From Flagellimonas maritima (lineage in GTDB: Bacteria; Bacteroidota; Bacteroidia; Flavobacteriales; Flavobacteriaceae): 64,000 nucleotides of DNA. The first letter of the stretch is position 1. Each line of letters begins with the position of its first letter. The position numbers and the translations under genes are program-made. Location: contig NZ_CP030104.1 of NCBI RefSeq assembly GCF_003269425.1, positions 3,505,001-3,569,000 on the forward strand. The letters run 5' to 3'. The notes below the pieces were generated by a model. It did not search any database. It was not told the DNA's origin and saw nothing but the letters and a program-made list of their open reading frames with translations. This document shows positions 45,322-52,683 of the stretch, piece after piece.

Positions 45322-45954
45322 ATGCGAAAAATTATATTTCTGACTTTTATTTTACAATCCTCTCTGACTTTTTCTCAAATTCAGCAGTATTTTTTCGTCG
45401 ATGATGTTGAAGTTGTTGAATATCTATATGTAAAAATTTGCATCGGAGAGAATGGGGAAACGGTTTCTGTGACTGAAATTCCAGAAAGAACTACTTACAA
45501 AAACAAAGATGTTATTCAACAGATTATAGAATACAGGAAAGGAATTGACTTTTTACCAGGAAGTAAATTTAGCAATCAATGCTTTGACTATCCATTTACG
45601 ATAGTGAATTCAAAATATGAATCTATAAAAGAACTGGACTCAAATTGTGTTGCGGATTTTGGAAAAGGAAAATATAGATATATAAACCCTGAATATAGAG
45701 ACGTTAAAATTAAAAGACGGAAAAGAAAACAGATTGAGAAAACAAAAGACTCAAAATCCATCTATAAAATCGAATGGATATCACCTTATAATTATGTTTT
45801 GACTTATTTAAAAGTTTCTAAACCTGAATATGAATATTTGATAGGACAAAAAATAGATGTCAAAATTATTGACGTTCTTGAAAATGGAAATTATGTCTAT
45901 TATTCAAACTTATCTGACCGAACTTATGGGTTTGGAGAAATGGAAAAACTTTAA
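45322..45954 (+). CDS. Secreted hypothetical protein (cassette 8)
   Basis: A 210-residue protein. The ATG at 45322 begins a signal peptide (MRKIIFLTFILQSSLTFSQ); the longer frame starts inside the gene-less cassette and is rejected. The mature part has two Cys pairs (VKICIGENGE, NQCFDYPF, DSNCVADFG), a basic patch (VKIKRRKRKQIEKTKD) and the end SDRTYGFGEMEKL. Resembles no family I can name. First of two genes in the cassette, 3 bases before the next one. Confidence 0.7.
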   Translation: MRKIIFLTFILQSSLTFSQIQQYFFVDDVEVVEYLYVKICIGENGETVSVTEIPERTTYKNKDVIQQIIEYRKGIDFLPGSKFSNQCFDYPFTIVNSKYESIKELDSNCVADFGKGKYRYINPEYRDVKIKRRKRKQIEKTKDSKSIYKIEWISPYNYVLTYLKVSKPEYEYLIGQKIDVKIIDVLENGNYVYYSNLSDRTYGFGEMEKL

Positions 45955-45957
45955 ACT

Positions 45958-46338
45958 ATGAGTTGGGACATTGTACTTTTTAATTCAAGACAGAAAATAG
46001 AATCAGTTGCGGAACTTGACGAAAACCAACTCGAACCGACTGATTTTTGCGGAATTTTAGAAAGCTCATTTGACCGAATAAAAAAAGACGATAATCACAG
46101 AGAAATAAGCGGAACTGATTTCACGATTGACTTTTTTGCCGATAATGAGCATTCAAGTAACTTTATGCTTTCATTATACGGAGAAAATGCAATCTACGCC
46201 TTGATTGAATTATCGAAAAAGCATAATTGGCAGATTTATGACTCTGGAATTGATGGAATGGTTGACTTGGAAAATCCCGAAAAGAACGGATTTGACAATC
46301 ACAGAAAATATGTTGAACAGATATTAAAAAATAAATAA
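45958..46338 (+). CDS. Small acidic cytoplasmic protein (cassette 8)
   Basis: A 126-residue acidic protein without a signal: SWDIVLFNSRQKIESVAELD, then TDFTIDFFADNEHSSNFMLS, then YALIELSKKHNWQIYDSGID. The pattern is reminiscent of small immunity-type proteins found singly in Bacteroidota, but I cannot assign a named family with certainty. It follows the secreted protein by 3 bases and is cotranscribed with it. Function unknown. Confidence 0.7.
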   Translation: MSWDIVLFNSRQKIESVAELDENQLEPTDFCGILESSFDRIKKDDNHREISGTDFTIDFFADNEHSSNFMLSLYGENAIYALIELSKKHNWQIYDSGIDGMVDLENPEKNGFDNHRKYVEQILKNK

Positions 46339-46358
46339 AAACGGTGTACAACAATGGC

Positions 46359-46623
46359 TCCTATGAAAAGCCCTAGTCCAGTTCTCTAAAGTTAAGTAAT
46401 ATTTTCTTTTTGCCTTAAACCACTTTTTTTCTTTTAATATAACTTGCTCGGCATCCTATATGTGATACACTTTTTTTTGTGTTCACCAGCATCTGTACGA
46501 TCATAAGCTATAATAAGTTTGGTCACTTGCTAACCGATGTGATCCCTGCCATGGGCAAGGTCACCTACATTGTTCTGTGATCCAAACTTCTCTACTTCCA
46601 TTGTGAGCTTTGTTATGGTTTTA
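46359..46623 (-). ncRNA. Candidate bridge-RNA region of IS copy 2
   Basis: The longer non-coding end downstream of the transposase, identical by eye to that of copy 1. Same reasoning and same limits as for copy 1. Confidence 0.35.
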
Positions 46624-47679
46624 TTATGCTATAACCCCTATTTCATAGGGGATTCCCGTTTTTATGACCGCCAACGTACGGCTCAAAAGCTTACGGGCCA
46701 CTTTGACGATCACGGATTTCACGTTCTTGCCCTGGTGCTTCCGGTAGTATCCCTGCATCACCGGGTCCGTGCGTATGGCCTGCCATGAGGCCTCTATAAA
46801 ATAACTGCGTATCAATCGGTGGGCACGCATACTTACTCCCGTGTGCCTTATGGTGTCGCCACTTTGATAAATACCAGGTGAGAGTCCAACATAGCCCGCC
46901 AGTTGCTTGATGTTGTTGAACCTGCGCAGATCTCCCAGTTCGCTCAATATGCCACTGGCCACGATGGGGCCGATACCGGGAATGCTGCGCAAAAGCATAT
47001 AGTCCCCCTTGTAATGTTTCTTGGTCCATTTGCGCAATTGGGTCGATACGTCCCTGAACTCCCGGTCTATAAAACGGAAACTGCGCATGCGGCTTTCTAG
47101 TACCTCTTTCCCCGTTGGGTGTGCGAATTCCAAATTGTCCAACCAGTCCCTGAAAGCGTGGCTCCAGTTATCGTTGTCGTACCGCTCGGGAACCTTGATG
47201 CCGTAATACAGCAGCTGCATCTTGATATAGCTCTTGATCTGGCGCATGTCCTTGACAAGGTCGTTCCTTCTGCGGAACAGGCTGCGCAACTGTTCCCGTT
47301 CCGGATCGGGGACCACGATGCCCTCCAAACGGCCGTCCTTCAGTTCACGGGCTATGAGCTGCGCATCTATACGGTCCGTCTTGGTATGGCGCTCCTTGCC
47401 CTTCCTGAATATATCGGCAGGGTTCACCACCAGTGAGCACCAGCCATAACCCTCGAAAGAACGATGGGCCCGATAACCGCAACATCCCGCCTCGTAGGCC
47501 GTCGAAACCTCATGACCCGGATAGTGCCGCTCCACATATTCCCTTAGCCCTTCCGGGTCCGGGGACATGGAAAAGGTCCTACCGGAGGACAGGTCCGTGG
47601 CACAGTGGACCTTCCAACTGCGCTTGTGTATGTCGATACCAATGAATAACTTGGGTCTTGCAGTGTGTCCTGTTTTCAT
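46624..47679 (-). CDS. IS110-family transposase (copy 2)
   Basis: A 351-residue DEDD transposase whose translation is the same as copy 1: GIDIHKRSWKVH, KTDRIDAQLIARELKDG and YQSGDTIRHTG are all present. Complete. Antisense to the cassette genes. Confidence 0.95.
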   Translation of the reverse strand: MKTGHTARPKLFIGIDIHKRSWKVHCATDLSSGRTFSMSPDPEGLREYVERHYPGHEVSTAYEAGCCGYRAHRSFEGYGWCSLVVNPADIFRKGKERHTKTDRIDAQLIARELKDGRLEGIVVPDPEREQLRSLFRRRNDLVKDMRQIKSYIKMQLLYYGIKVPERYDNDNWSHAFRDWLDNLEFAHPTGKEVLESRMRSFRFIDREFRDVSTQLRKWTKKHYKGDYMLLRSIPGIGPIVASGILSELGDLRRFNNIKQLAGYVGLSPGIYQSGDTIRHTGVSMRAHRLIRSYFIEASWQAIRTDPVMQGYYRKHQGKNVKSVIVKVARKLLSRTLAVIKTGIPYEIGVIA

Positions 47680-47848
47680 ATCTTTTTGTTTTAGAGAACT
47701 TTAAAGATAAAGGACACGCTGCTTTTACATAGATGCTATAAGTAATTGCTTGTTCTCGCTTACTTCTGAAAATCCTTGCGGATTTTCAGTTTGGTGTGTA
47801 CTTGCAAAGTTAATCGATAAACCACGCAACTACTCATATCCTTAACCG

Positions 47849-48127
47849 TTCAGGTCAATTCGGCCGGTGCCGACCCGCGTTGCTATATTTTGCTTCGCAA
47901 AACCCCGCCCCACGGGAAATCGACCTGAACGGAAGCGCTGTACCAAATTGCTTTCCCCCCTCTTCAGGTCCGGCGCCTGGCCAGAGAGCCCAGCAAGCAC
48001 GGTTGAACTGACATGAACATGTGGCCATAAGCAATTTGGCACGGCCTTACCCGTATTTTGCCCTTTATGGCTATCTTGGATACCCAACAGAACAAAATCC
48101 ACGGCCGCACTGCGTATAGCGCTTCCG
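47849..48127 (+). repeat. Gene-less cassette, copy G (279 bp), most diverged
   Basis: Same unit with the largest number of changes (GAGAGCCCAGCAAGCACGGTTG in two short pieces of the attC loop, CATGTGGCC, GGCGCCTGG). Start TTCAGGTC, R'' GACCTGAAC and outer arms are preserved. It is the last gene-less unit; no further copies lie to its right. Confidence 0.85.
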
Positions 48128-48146
48128 TTGCCTGTAATTATACGAA

Positions 48147-49133
48147 ATGGATATTACAATTGGAGAATTAGATAAAAAATTGACTTCGGACATTTTTACA
48201 GAGAATGACCCAAAACAATATTTAGAAAGAGAAGAAACATTGAAAAAATTCATCAATGTATGTTTCAATCATTCAATCCAATTAGTTGAAATGCCACACA
48301 AAGAGTCAGAAAAAATTTCCTTTTACAAAGAACAAAGAATTAAAAGAAGTTTAAAACGACTTTCGGATTACGTAGGTTATTTGGCTCATCAATTGGATAA
48401 AGAAAAAATCGTCGACCATTTTAAAAATCAAGGGATAATTCCAATTAGTAATCTTGATATAGACACGTCATTTATAATTGCAAATTCATATTATGGAAGT
48501 ATTAAATACGACCTGTTTTGGATTGACAACTTAAGATATTATGATGCATTAAATATTGCTACAAATAATTTTAAAATTGAGGATTTATCAAGTTATTTAC
48601 CAGACTCTTATTCTCAATTTAAAAACACAATTCTTCCATATTTTAAAAAATTGGAACTTCTAAAAAATTTCAAAGGAACACTTCTTGAAATTTGTAAAAC
48701 GTATGAAATTAAATCATATAGAGCTTGTAATTTACTAATACTAACATCTATTGAGGGAATAGTTAGAACTTTAGGACAATATTTAATTGACAAACAAAAC
48801 CTTGAAATTGATTTAAATCAAGAATTTAATTCATTAGACAGTTATTTGCGTAAAATTCCTTGGAAACCAGATTATGAAATAAGCGACACGAAATACAAAT
48901 TTTTGACTGGAGATTGGGATTTTAGACGTGACAACATTGAACCTTTAAAAAATTTTAACATTAATCTAAAACAGCGATTGGACTTTTTACGGAGACGTTT
49001 TAAAGAAGACCGAGATATGATATTACACGGACTGGAAAGTGATTATGGAAAAGAATGGCATTTATTTGTGAACTTTTCAGCTTTAGAAGAAGTCTATGAA
49101 ACTTTTGAATACTATATGAAAAAATATAAATAA
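48147..49133 (+). CDS. Second HEPN-motif protein (cassette 9)
   Basis: A 328-residue helical, soluble protein. The C-terminal part contains RRFKEDRDMILHGLESDYG, where RDMILH gives the R-x4-H HEPN signature in the usual N/D-R-x-x-I-L-H-G wording. Upstream is YRACNLLILTSIEGIVRTLG, typical of the first helices of a HEPN bundle. It is unrelated in sequence to the HEPN protein of cassette 2. It starts 20 bases after the crossover and is alone in its cassette. A role as RNase effector or as a helical scaffold in defence is possible; the target is unknown. Confidence 0.68.
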   Translation: MDITIGELDKKLTSDIFTENDPKQYLEREETLKKFINVCFNHSIQLVEMPHKESEKISFYKEQRIKRSLKRLSDYVGYLAHQLDKEKIVDHFKNQGIIPISNLDIDTSFIIANSYYGSIKYDLFWIDNLRYYDALNIATNNFKIEDLSSYLPDSYSQFKNTILPYFKKLELLKNFKGTLLEICKTYEIKSYRACNLLILTSIEGIVRTLGQYLIDKQNLEIDLNQEFNSLDSYLRKIPWKPDYEISDTKYKFLTGDWDFRRDNIEPLKNFNINLKQRLDFLRRRFKEDRDMILHGLESDYGKEWHLFVNFSALEEVYETFEYYMKKYK

Positions 49134-49134
49134 C

Positions 49135-49319
49135 TACAGGCAACAATGGCTATAAGTAATGGCGCCGTTCTCGCCTACCCTTCGGCTCCGCTCAGGACAG
49201 GCTTCTGAAAATTCTTGCGGATTTTCAGTTTGGTGTGTATTTGCAAAGTTAAGTCGCTCTGCCTTCCTCTCGCTATGCTCGTCGGAGGCACTACGCAACT
49301 ACTCATAGCCGAAACCATT
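49135..49319 (+). other. attC of cassette 9, with altered crossover (ATT)
   Basis: R'' TACAGGCAAC exactly complements the start GTTGCCTGTA (48127). Arms GGCTATAAGTAATGGC and GCAACTACTCATAGCC pair; inner CTGAAAATTC/GGATTTTCAG stem. It ends GAAACCATT rather than CCGTT, so the crossover G is replaced by A. Confidence 0.8.
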
Positions 49320-49351
49320 AGGTAACATTTTCAAAAAACAAACTTTATACT

Positions 49352-49371
49352 TACTTTTGTCGTTAGTAACG
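49352..49371 (+). promoter_or_regulatory. Promoter and operator of higBA
   Basis: TACTTTTG (49352-49359) fits the TAnnTTTG promoter element. Directly downstream, CGTTAGTAACG (49361-49371) is a perfect 11-base palindrome centred on G, flanked by TTTT-like and AAAA-like bases. It lies 13 bases before the toxin start and is a likely binding site for the HigA repressor. Confidence 0.6.
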
Positions 49372-49383
49372 TAAAACGAAACT

Positions 49384-49665
49384 ATGATTATTTCCTTTGG
49401 CTCGAAACAGACCGAACAAATTTGGAATGGTATTCGAGTCAAAAAAATGCCGATTGAAGTTCAAAAAGTTGGACGTCGAAAATTAAGAATGCTGAATAAC
49501 TCACAAGATATTGCTGATTTAAAAATTCCGCCTTCAAATCGTCTGGAAAAACTGACTGGAAATTTAAGTGGATTTTATAGCATCCGAATAAATAAACAAT
49601 GGCGAATAATATTTCAATGGAACGACGGAAATACGAGCAAAGTTGAAGTTATTGATTATCACTAA
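49384..49665 (+). CDS. higB: HigB/RelE-type toxin (cassette 10)
   Basis: A 93-residue toxin of the HigB branch of the RelE/ParE superfamily. It has RRKLRMLNNSQDIADLKIPP, SNRLEKLTGNLSGFYSIRIN and KQWRIIFQWNDGNTSKVEVI, with the conserved C-terminal R-I-x-F strand and DYH end. HigB toxins cut mRNA in the ribosome. The toxin gene comes before the antitoxin gene, the usual hig order, with 11 bases between them. Toxin-antitoxin pairs are frequent in large cassette arrays and help to hold them in the genome. Confidence 0.93.
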   Translation: MIISFGSKQTEQIWNGIRVKKMPIEVQKVGRRKLRMLNNSQDIADLKIPPSNRLEKLTGNLSGFYSIRINKQWRIIFQWNDGNTSKVEVIDYH

Positions 49666-49676
49666 AGAAAAATAAA

Positions 49677-49979
49677 ATGAAAAAGTTAGCAAATGTTCAT
49701 CCTGGCGAAATCTTATTTTATGAGTTTCTTGAGCCTTTGGAAATTACGGCTTACCGACTTTCAAAAGACTTGAAAATACCACAAACGAGAATTTCAGAAA
49801 TTGTAAAAGGTAAACGTCGAATAACAGCCGACACAGCTTTACGATTAAGTAAATATTTTGGGAATTCCGCTAAGTTCTGGCTCGGACTACAAGATGATTA
49901 TGATATTGAAGAAGAACAAGCAACCAAGGAATCGGAACTCAATGAAATCAAGCATTACGAGAATAAAAACGTTGCCTAA
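49677..49979 (+). CDS. higA: HigA antitoxin, XRE-family repressor (cassette 10)
   Basis: A 100-residue helix-turn-helix protein. VHPGEILFYEFLEPLEITAY is the HigA opening, RLSKDLKIPQTRISEIVKGK the helix-turn-helix, and FGNSAKFWLGLQDDYDIEEE the conserved end. It neutralises HigB and represses its own promoter. The C-terminal codons overlap the start of the attC (R'' at 49973). Confidence 0.93.
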   Translation: MKKLANVHPGEILFYEFLEPLEITAYRLSKDLKIPQTRISEIVKGKRRITADTALRLSKYFGNSAKFWLGLQDDYDIEEEQATKESELNEIKHYENKNVA

Positions 49980-50093
49980 CAACACTTACAATGTATATAA
50001 AAAAAAGTGCAAGTCATTACTGAAACTAAGGTTTTGGCGTTTTTGGAAAGAAACAGCTTATTTTCAGCGCTACTTTTCATATATGGAGCCGTT
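49973..50093 (+). other. attC of cassette 10
   Basis: R'' TGCCTAAC matches the cassette start TTAGGTAAC imperfectly. Arms TGTATATAAAAAAAAGTGC and GCGCTACTTTTCATATA pair, and the site ends GGAGCCGTT at 50093. The next cassette starts TTGCCAACA. Confidence 0.72.
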
Positions 50094-50102
50094 GCCAACA
50101 AT

Positions 50103-50768
50103 ATGAAAAAACGATTATCTATATACATTTTAGTTCTATTTATTTTTTCGCTTGCTTCTTGTAAAAGTCAGGAAAATAAAAAATCTGAAATAATTCAAAT
50201 ACCAAAATCGTTTAAAATTCTTGCCGAAACAGAAGGAGATATAGACGAAGATGGAATTTCTGAAAAAGTAATAGTTTACGATACAGAAAAGGAAACTGAT
50301 TTAGGAACAGAAAGACAAATATTCATTTATAAAATAAACAGTGATAAATGGGAGTTGTGGAAAAAATCAGTTGGTGCAATATTACCAAGTCAACACGGAG
50401 GAATGATGGGAGACCCTTTCGAGGGAATATCAATTGAACGAAATTGTATTGTAATTAATCATTTTGGAGGTAGTCGTCAAAAATGGATTTATACGCATAG
50501 ATTTAGATTTCAAAGCGGAGAATTTCAATTAATCGGAGCAGCTGTGAATTTTGGCTCACCTTGTGATTATTTCTTCACTTTTGACTACAATCTCTCAAAT
50601 GGAAAAATAAAATACGAAAAGGAAACCGAAGATTGTGAGAATGAAAACTCAAAAATAGAGAAAGAAGAAATGATTAGGAAATTGGAAACTTTGCCGACAA
50701 TGAATGGTTTTTATCCTGGAAATACGGAATTGAAATTTCCAAAATCTGAAACGACAATATATTATTAA
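50103..50768 (+). CDS. Lipoprotein with an EF-hand-like loop (cassette 11)
   Basis: A 221-residue lipoprotein. The ATG at 50103 begins the signal MKKRLSIYILVLFIFSLASC; the longer frame covers the attC and is rejected. EGDIDEDGISEKVIVYD near residue 42 resembles a calcium-binding DxDxDG loop, as in FG-GAP/VCBS-type repeats. Then comes KWELWKKSVGAILPSQHGG and a beta-rich body. Such proteins recur in Bacteroidota cassette arrays. Function unknown. It begins 12 bases after the crossover. Confidence 0.75.
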   Translation: MKKRLSIYILVLFIFSLASCKSQENKKSEIIQIPKSFKILAETEGDIDEDGISEKVIVYDTEKETDLGTERQIFIYKINSDKWELWKKSVGAILPSQHGGMMGDPFEGISIERNCIVINHFGGSRQKWIYTHRFRFQSGEFQLIGAAVNFGSPCDYFFTFDYNLSNGKIKYEKETEDCENENSKIEKEEMIRKLETLPTMNGFYPGNTELKFPKSETTIYY

Positions 50769-50778
50769 ATAAAAATAC

Positions 50779-50930
50779 TGTTGGCAACACCGTATATAAT
50801 TAATGGTTAGTTCTCGCCTACTCTTCTGCTCCGCTCAGCGCTGACTGAATCCACTCGGGAGTGTTAACATCAATTCCAGGCCAAAAAGTAAAACATATAA
50901 ACTCGTAATTGACGGCTATACGAGACCCTT
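50779..50930 (+). other. attC of cassette 11, with altered crossover (CTT)
   Basis: R'' TGTTGGCAAC exactly complements the start GTTGCCAACA (50091). Left arm CCGTATATAATTAATGG, right arm GTAATTGACGGCTATACGAG. It ends GAGACCCTT, so the crossover G is replaced by C. The inner stems are degraded compared with the common type. Confidence 0.7.
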
Positions 50931-50948
50931 AGCAACAAGCAAAAAATA

Positions 50949-51545
50949 ATGAATATAGAAATTTTGAAATCAGATATAAAACTTGAAAATAATAGAGTTT
51001 TACTAATTCCTTTTGAAAATACCAGAAACCAAGAACTGAAAGCAATAATATTCAATAACGAAATTTGGAAGTATATGGGAATGTTTATACGAGCAGAATT
51101 TGATTTTGAAAATTATATAAAGAATACACTTAAAGACAAGGAAAACGGTGTTTGCTATCCATTTTTAATTATTGATAAAAAAAATGGAAAAGTCGCAGGA
51201 AGTACACGATATGGAAACATCCATATTGTTAGTCAGAAATGTGAAATTGGGTGGACTTGGTACGGAAAAGATTTTCAAGGAACTGGCTTAAATAAAGCTT
51301 GTAAATATGAATTGTTGAAATTCGGATTTGAAAATATAGGTTTTAGAAGAATCCAATTCAGTGCTGACCAAGAAAATACTCGTTCACAAAGAGCCATTGA
51401 AAAATTAGGAGCAACCCAAGAAGGTATCTTTAGAAATAATTACGTTGATTCAGAAGGTAAAAGTAAAAATGATGTTTACTACAGTATAATTTCGGAAGAT
51501 TGGAAAAACGTAAAAACACAAAACTTCTCAGAATTTAACATCTAA
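50949..51545 (+). CDS. GNAT acetyltransferase, RimJ/RimL-like (cassette 12)
   Basis: A 198-residue N-acetyltransferase. Key parts are VAGSTRYGNIHIVSQKCEIG, the acetyl-CoA-binding segment WYGKDFQGTGLNKACKYELL, and IGFRRIQFSADQENTRSQRA followed by IEKLGATQEGIFRNNYVD. This wording (QGTGLN, N-x-R-S-x-x-A-I-E-K-L-G-x-x-x-E-G) is typical of the RimJ/RimL group, which acetylates protein N termini or small amines. Five bases separate it from the ATP-grasp gene, so they form a two-gene cassette. Confidence 0.9.
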   Translation: MNIEILKSDIKLENNRVLLIPFENTRNQELKAIIFNNEIWKYMGMFIRAEFDFENYIKNTLKDKENGVCYPFLIIDKKNGKVAGSTRYGNIHIVSQKCEIGWTWYGKDFQGTGLNKACKYELLKFGFENIGFRRIQFSADQENTRSQRAIEKLGATQEGIFRNNYVDSEGKSKNDVYYSIISEDWKNVKTQNFSEFNI

Positions 51546-51549
51546 AATT

Positions 51550-52683
51550 ATGGACAACTTACTTTATTTAGTGTTTCCAAAAAATGCAGAATCTGGAGCA
51601 TTGGAGACAATACCAGACACAAAAGGAATGATAGTAATTCAGGAAGATGATTTTCTAAAGCTACCTGAAAATATAATAAACTCTAATAAAATATGTATTA
51701 CCTCTGAAGCCACTTTAGAGAATGTTCTATGCAAGATTGACGATGATTTAAAAGTGAATGCCATAAAATCAATGAAAGATAAATATCTATTTCGTGATTT
51801 ATTAACAGACATGTTTCCTTCACTAAAATACCAAACCGTAGAGCTTAAAGATATTATAAAACTAAAATTGACATCAAAGAAAATTTTAAAACCCGTAAAA
51901 GGATGTTTTGGAACAGCAGTAAAAACAATAGATGAGAACAGTGATATAGATAGGGTTATTGAAGAAATAAAAACAGAGATTAAAAAAAATTCAGCAATAC
52001 TTTCTGAAAATGTTTTGTCTCAATCGCAATTTATACTCGAAGACTTTATAGAGGGGGAAGAATATGCCGTAGATATGTTTTTTGATTCTAAAGGTAATCC
52101 GCATATTGTAAACATCTACTACCACCCCATTCCTAAGTATTCTGAATATTTACATATGCTCTATTACACGAACAAAAATGTTTTTGAAAAAGTGTATGAC
52201 AAGGCAATGGATTTTTTTGTTGAAATCAACAAAAAATTACAATTAAAAAAAATAACGCTTCATACAGAATTTAAATTATCCACAGATTTGATTCCAATCG
52301 AGATAAATGCTATGCGTTATGGCGGAATGGGCTTAGGCAATATGGTATATCATAGTCTAAACATAAACCCTTACAAACATTTCCAAGAAGAACAAAGTCC
52401 TAATTGGGAGAAAATATGGCAAAAATATCCTAAAGAAAACTTTGCTTTTTTAATCGCATATAATGGAACGCACATAGACGTAAACAAGCAAAAACCAAAT
52501 TTTCAAAAATTAGAAAGCCAATTCTCTAAAGTCTTAAACAAAACAGTTTTTAATTACCAAAAACAACTTGCTTTTGGAATTTATACGCTAAAAGAAAGTT
52601 CTGAAAATATTGAAAAATTACTTCAGATTGATTTTAATGATTTTTTTGAAGACATTGAAAAGCCAGTTGCTAACAATGTGTAA
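51550..52683 (+). CDS. ATP-grasp ligase-like protein (cassette 12)
   Basis: A 377-residue protein with an ATP-grasp core. KKILKPVKGCFGTAVKTIDE is the nucleotide-binding Lys and glycine-rich loop, QFILEDFIEGEEYAVDMFFD the central strand, and LHTEFKLSTDLIPIEINAMRYGG (in two pieces) the metal-binding E-x-N. ATP-grasp enzymes join a carboxylate to an amine or thiol through an acyl-phosphate. Paired with the acetyltransferase it could build or modify a small peptide or amino-acid conjugate. Its last codons (VANNV, stop) overlap the cassette's R'' GTTGCTAAC. Substrate unknown. Confidence 0.82.
   Translation: MDNLLYLVFPKNAESGALETIPDTKGMIVIQEDDFLKLPENIINSNKICITSEATLENVLCKIDDDLKVNAIKSMKDKYLFRDLLTDMFPSLKYQTVELKDIIKLKLTSKKILKPVKGCFGTAVKTIDENSDIDRVIEEIKTEIKKNSAILSENVLSQSQFILEDFIEGEEYAVDMFFDSKGNPHIVNIYYHPIPKYSEYLHMLYYTNKNVFEKVYDKAMDFFVEINKKLQLKKITLHTEFKLSTDLIPIEINAMRYGGMGLGNMVYHSLNINPYKHFQEEQSPNWEKIWQKYPKENFAFLIAYNGTHIDVNKQKPNFQKLESQFSKVLNKTVFNYQKQLAFGIYTLKESSENIEKLLQIDFNDFFEDIEKPVANNV

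Larger units (their letters stand above)
46359..47741 (-). mobile_element. IS110-family (IS1111-like) insertion sequence, copy 2, inside attC
   Basis: Same 1,383-bp element as at 36398-37780, in the same orientation and 9,961 bases further on. Subterminal inverted repeats AGTTCTCTAAA and TTTAGAGAACT recur. Reading by eye shows no base difference between the copies, which suggests very recent movement. Flanks read AATGGCT on the left and CTATAAGTAATTGC on the right, so the insertion point is a CT (or T) within GGCTATAA of the attC arm. Confidence 0.85.
46343..47850 (+). other. attC of cassette 8, split by an IS110-family element
   Basis: R'' GGTGTACAAC exactly complements the start GTTGTACACC (45298). 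The left arm AATGGCT is followed by the IS, then ATAAGTAATTGC; the right arm GCAACTACTCATATCC ends at TTAACCGTT. Inner stem CTGAAAATCC/GGATTTTCAG. Without the IS the site is a normal member of the common attC type here. Confidence 0.8.

Noticed and set aside
36398..47741. The two IS copies as ends of a composite transposon
   Set aside because: Each insertion is fully explained by its own attC target, there is no shared outer target duplication, and the content between them follows cassette borders.
34860..48127. Repeated 280-base units read as a CRISPR array
   Set aside because: Units are far too long, spacing is one to three kilobases, the intervals hold genes, and no cas genes are present.
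34860..48127. The gene-less unit as a MITE or REP-like element
   Set aside because: It has no target duplications, lies exactly at G|TT crossovers, and its start complements its own R'', which fits a cassette better.
34778..48130. Short minus- and plus-strand frames of 60-170 residues inside the gene-less cassettes (for example those reading MPNCLWPG... or PWILFCWVSKI)
   Set aside because: They cross the hairpins, change frame between copies, have no plausible start signals and are by-products of the GC-rich repeat.
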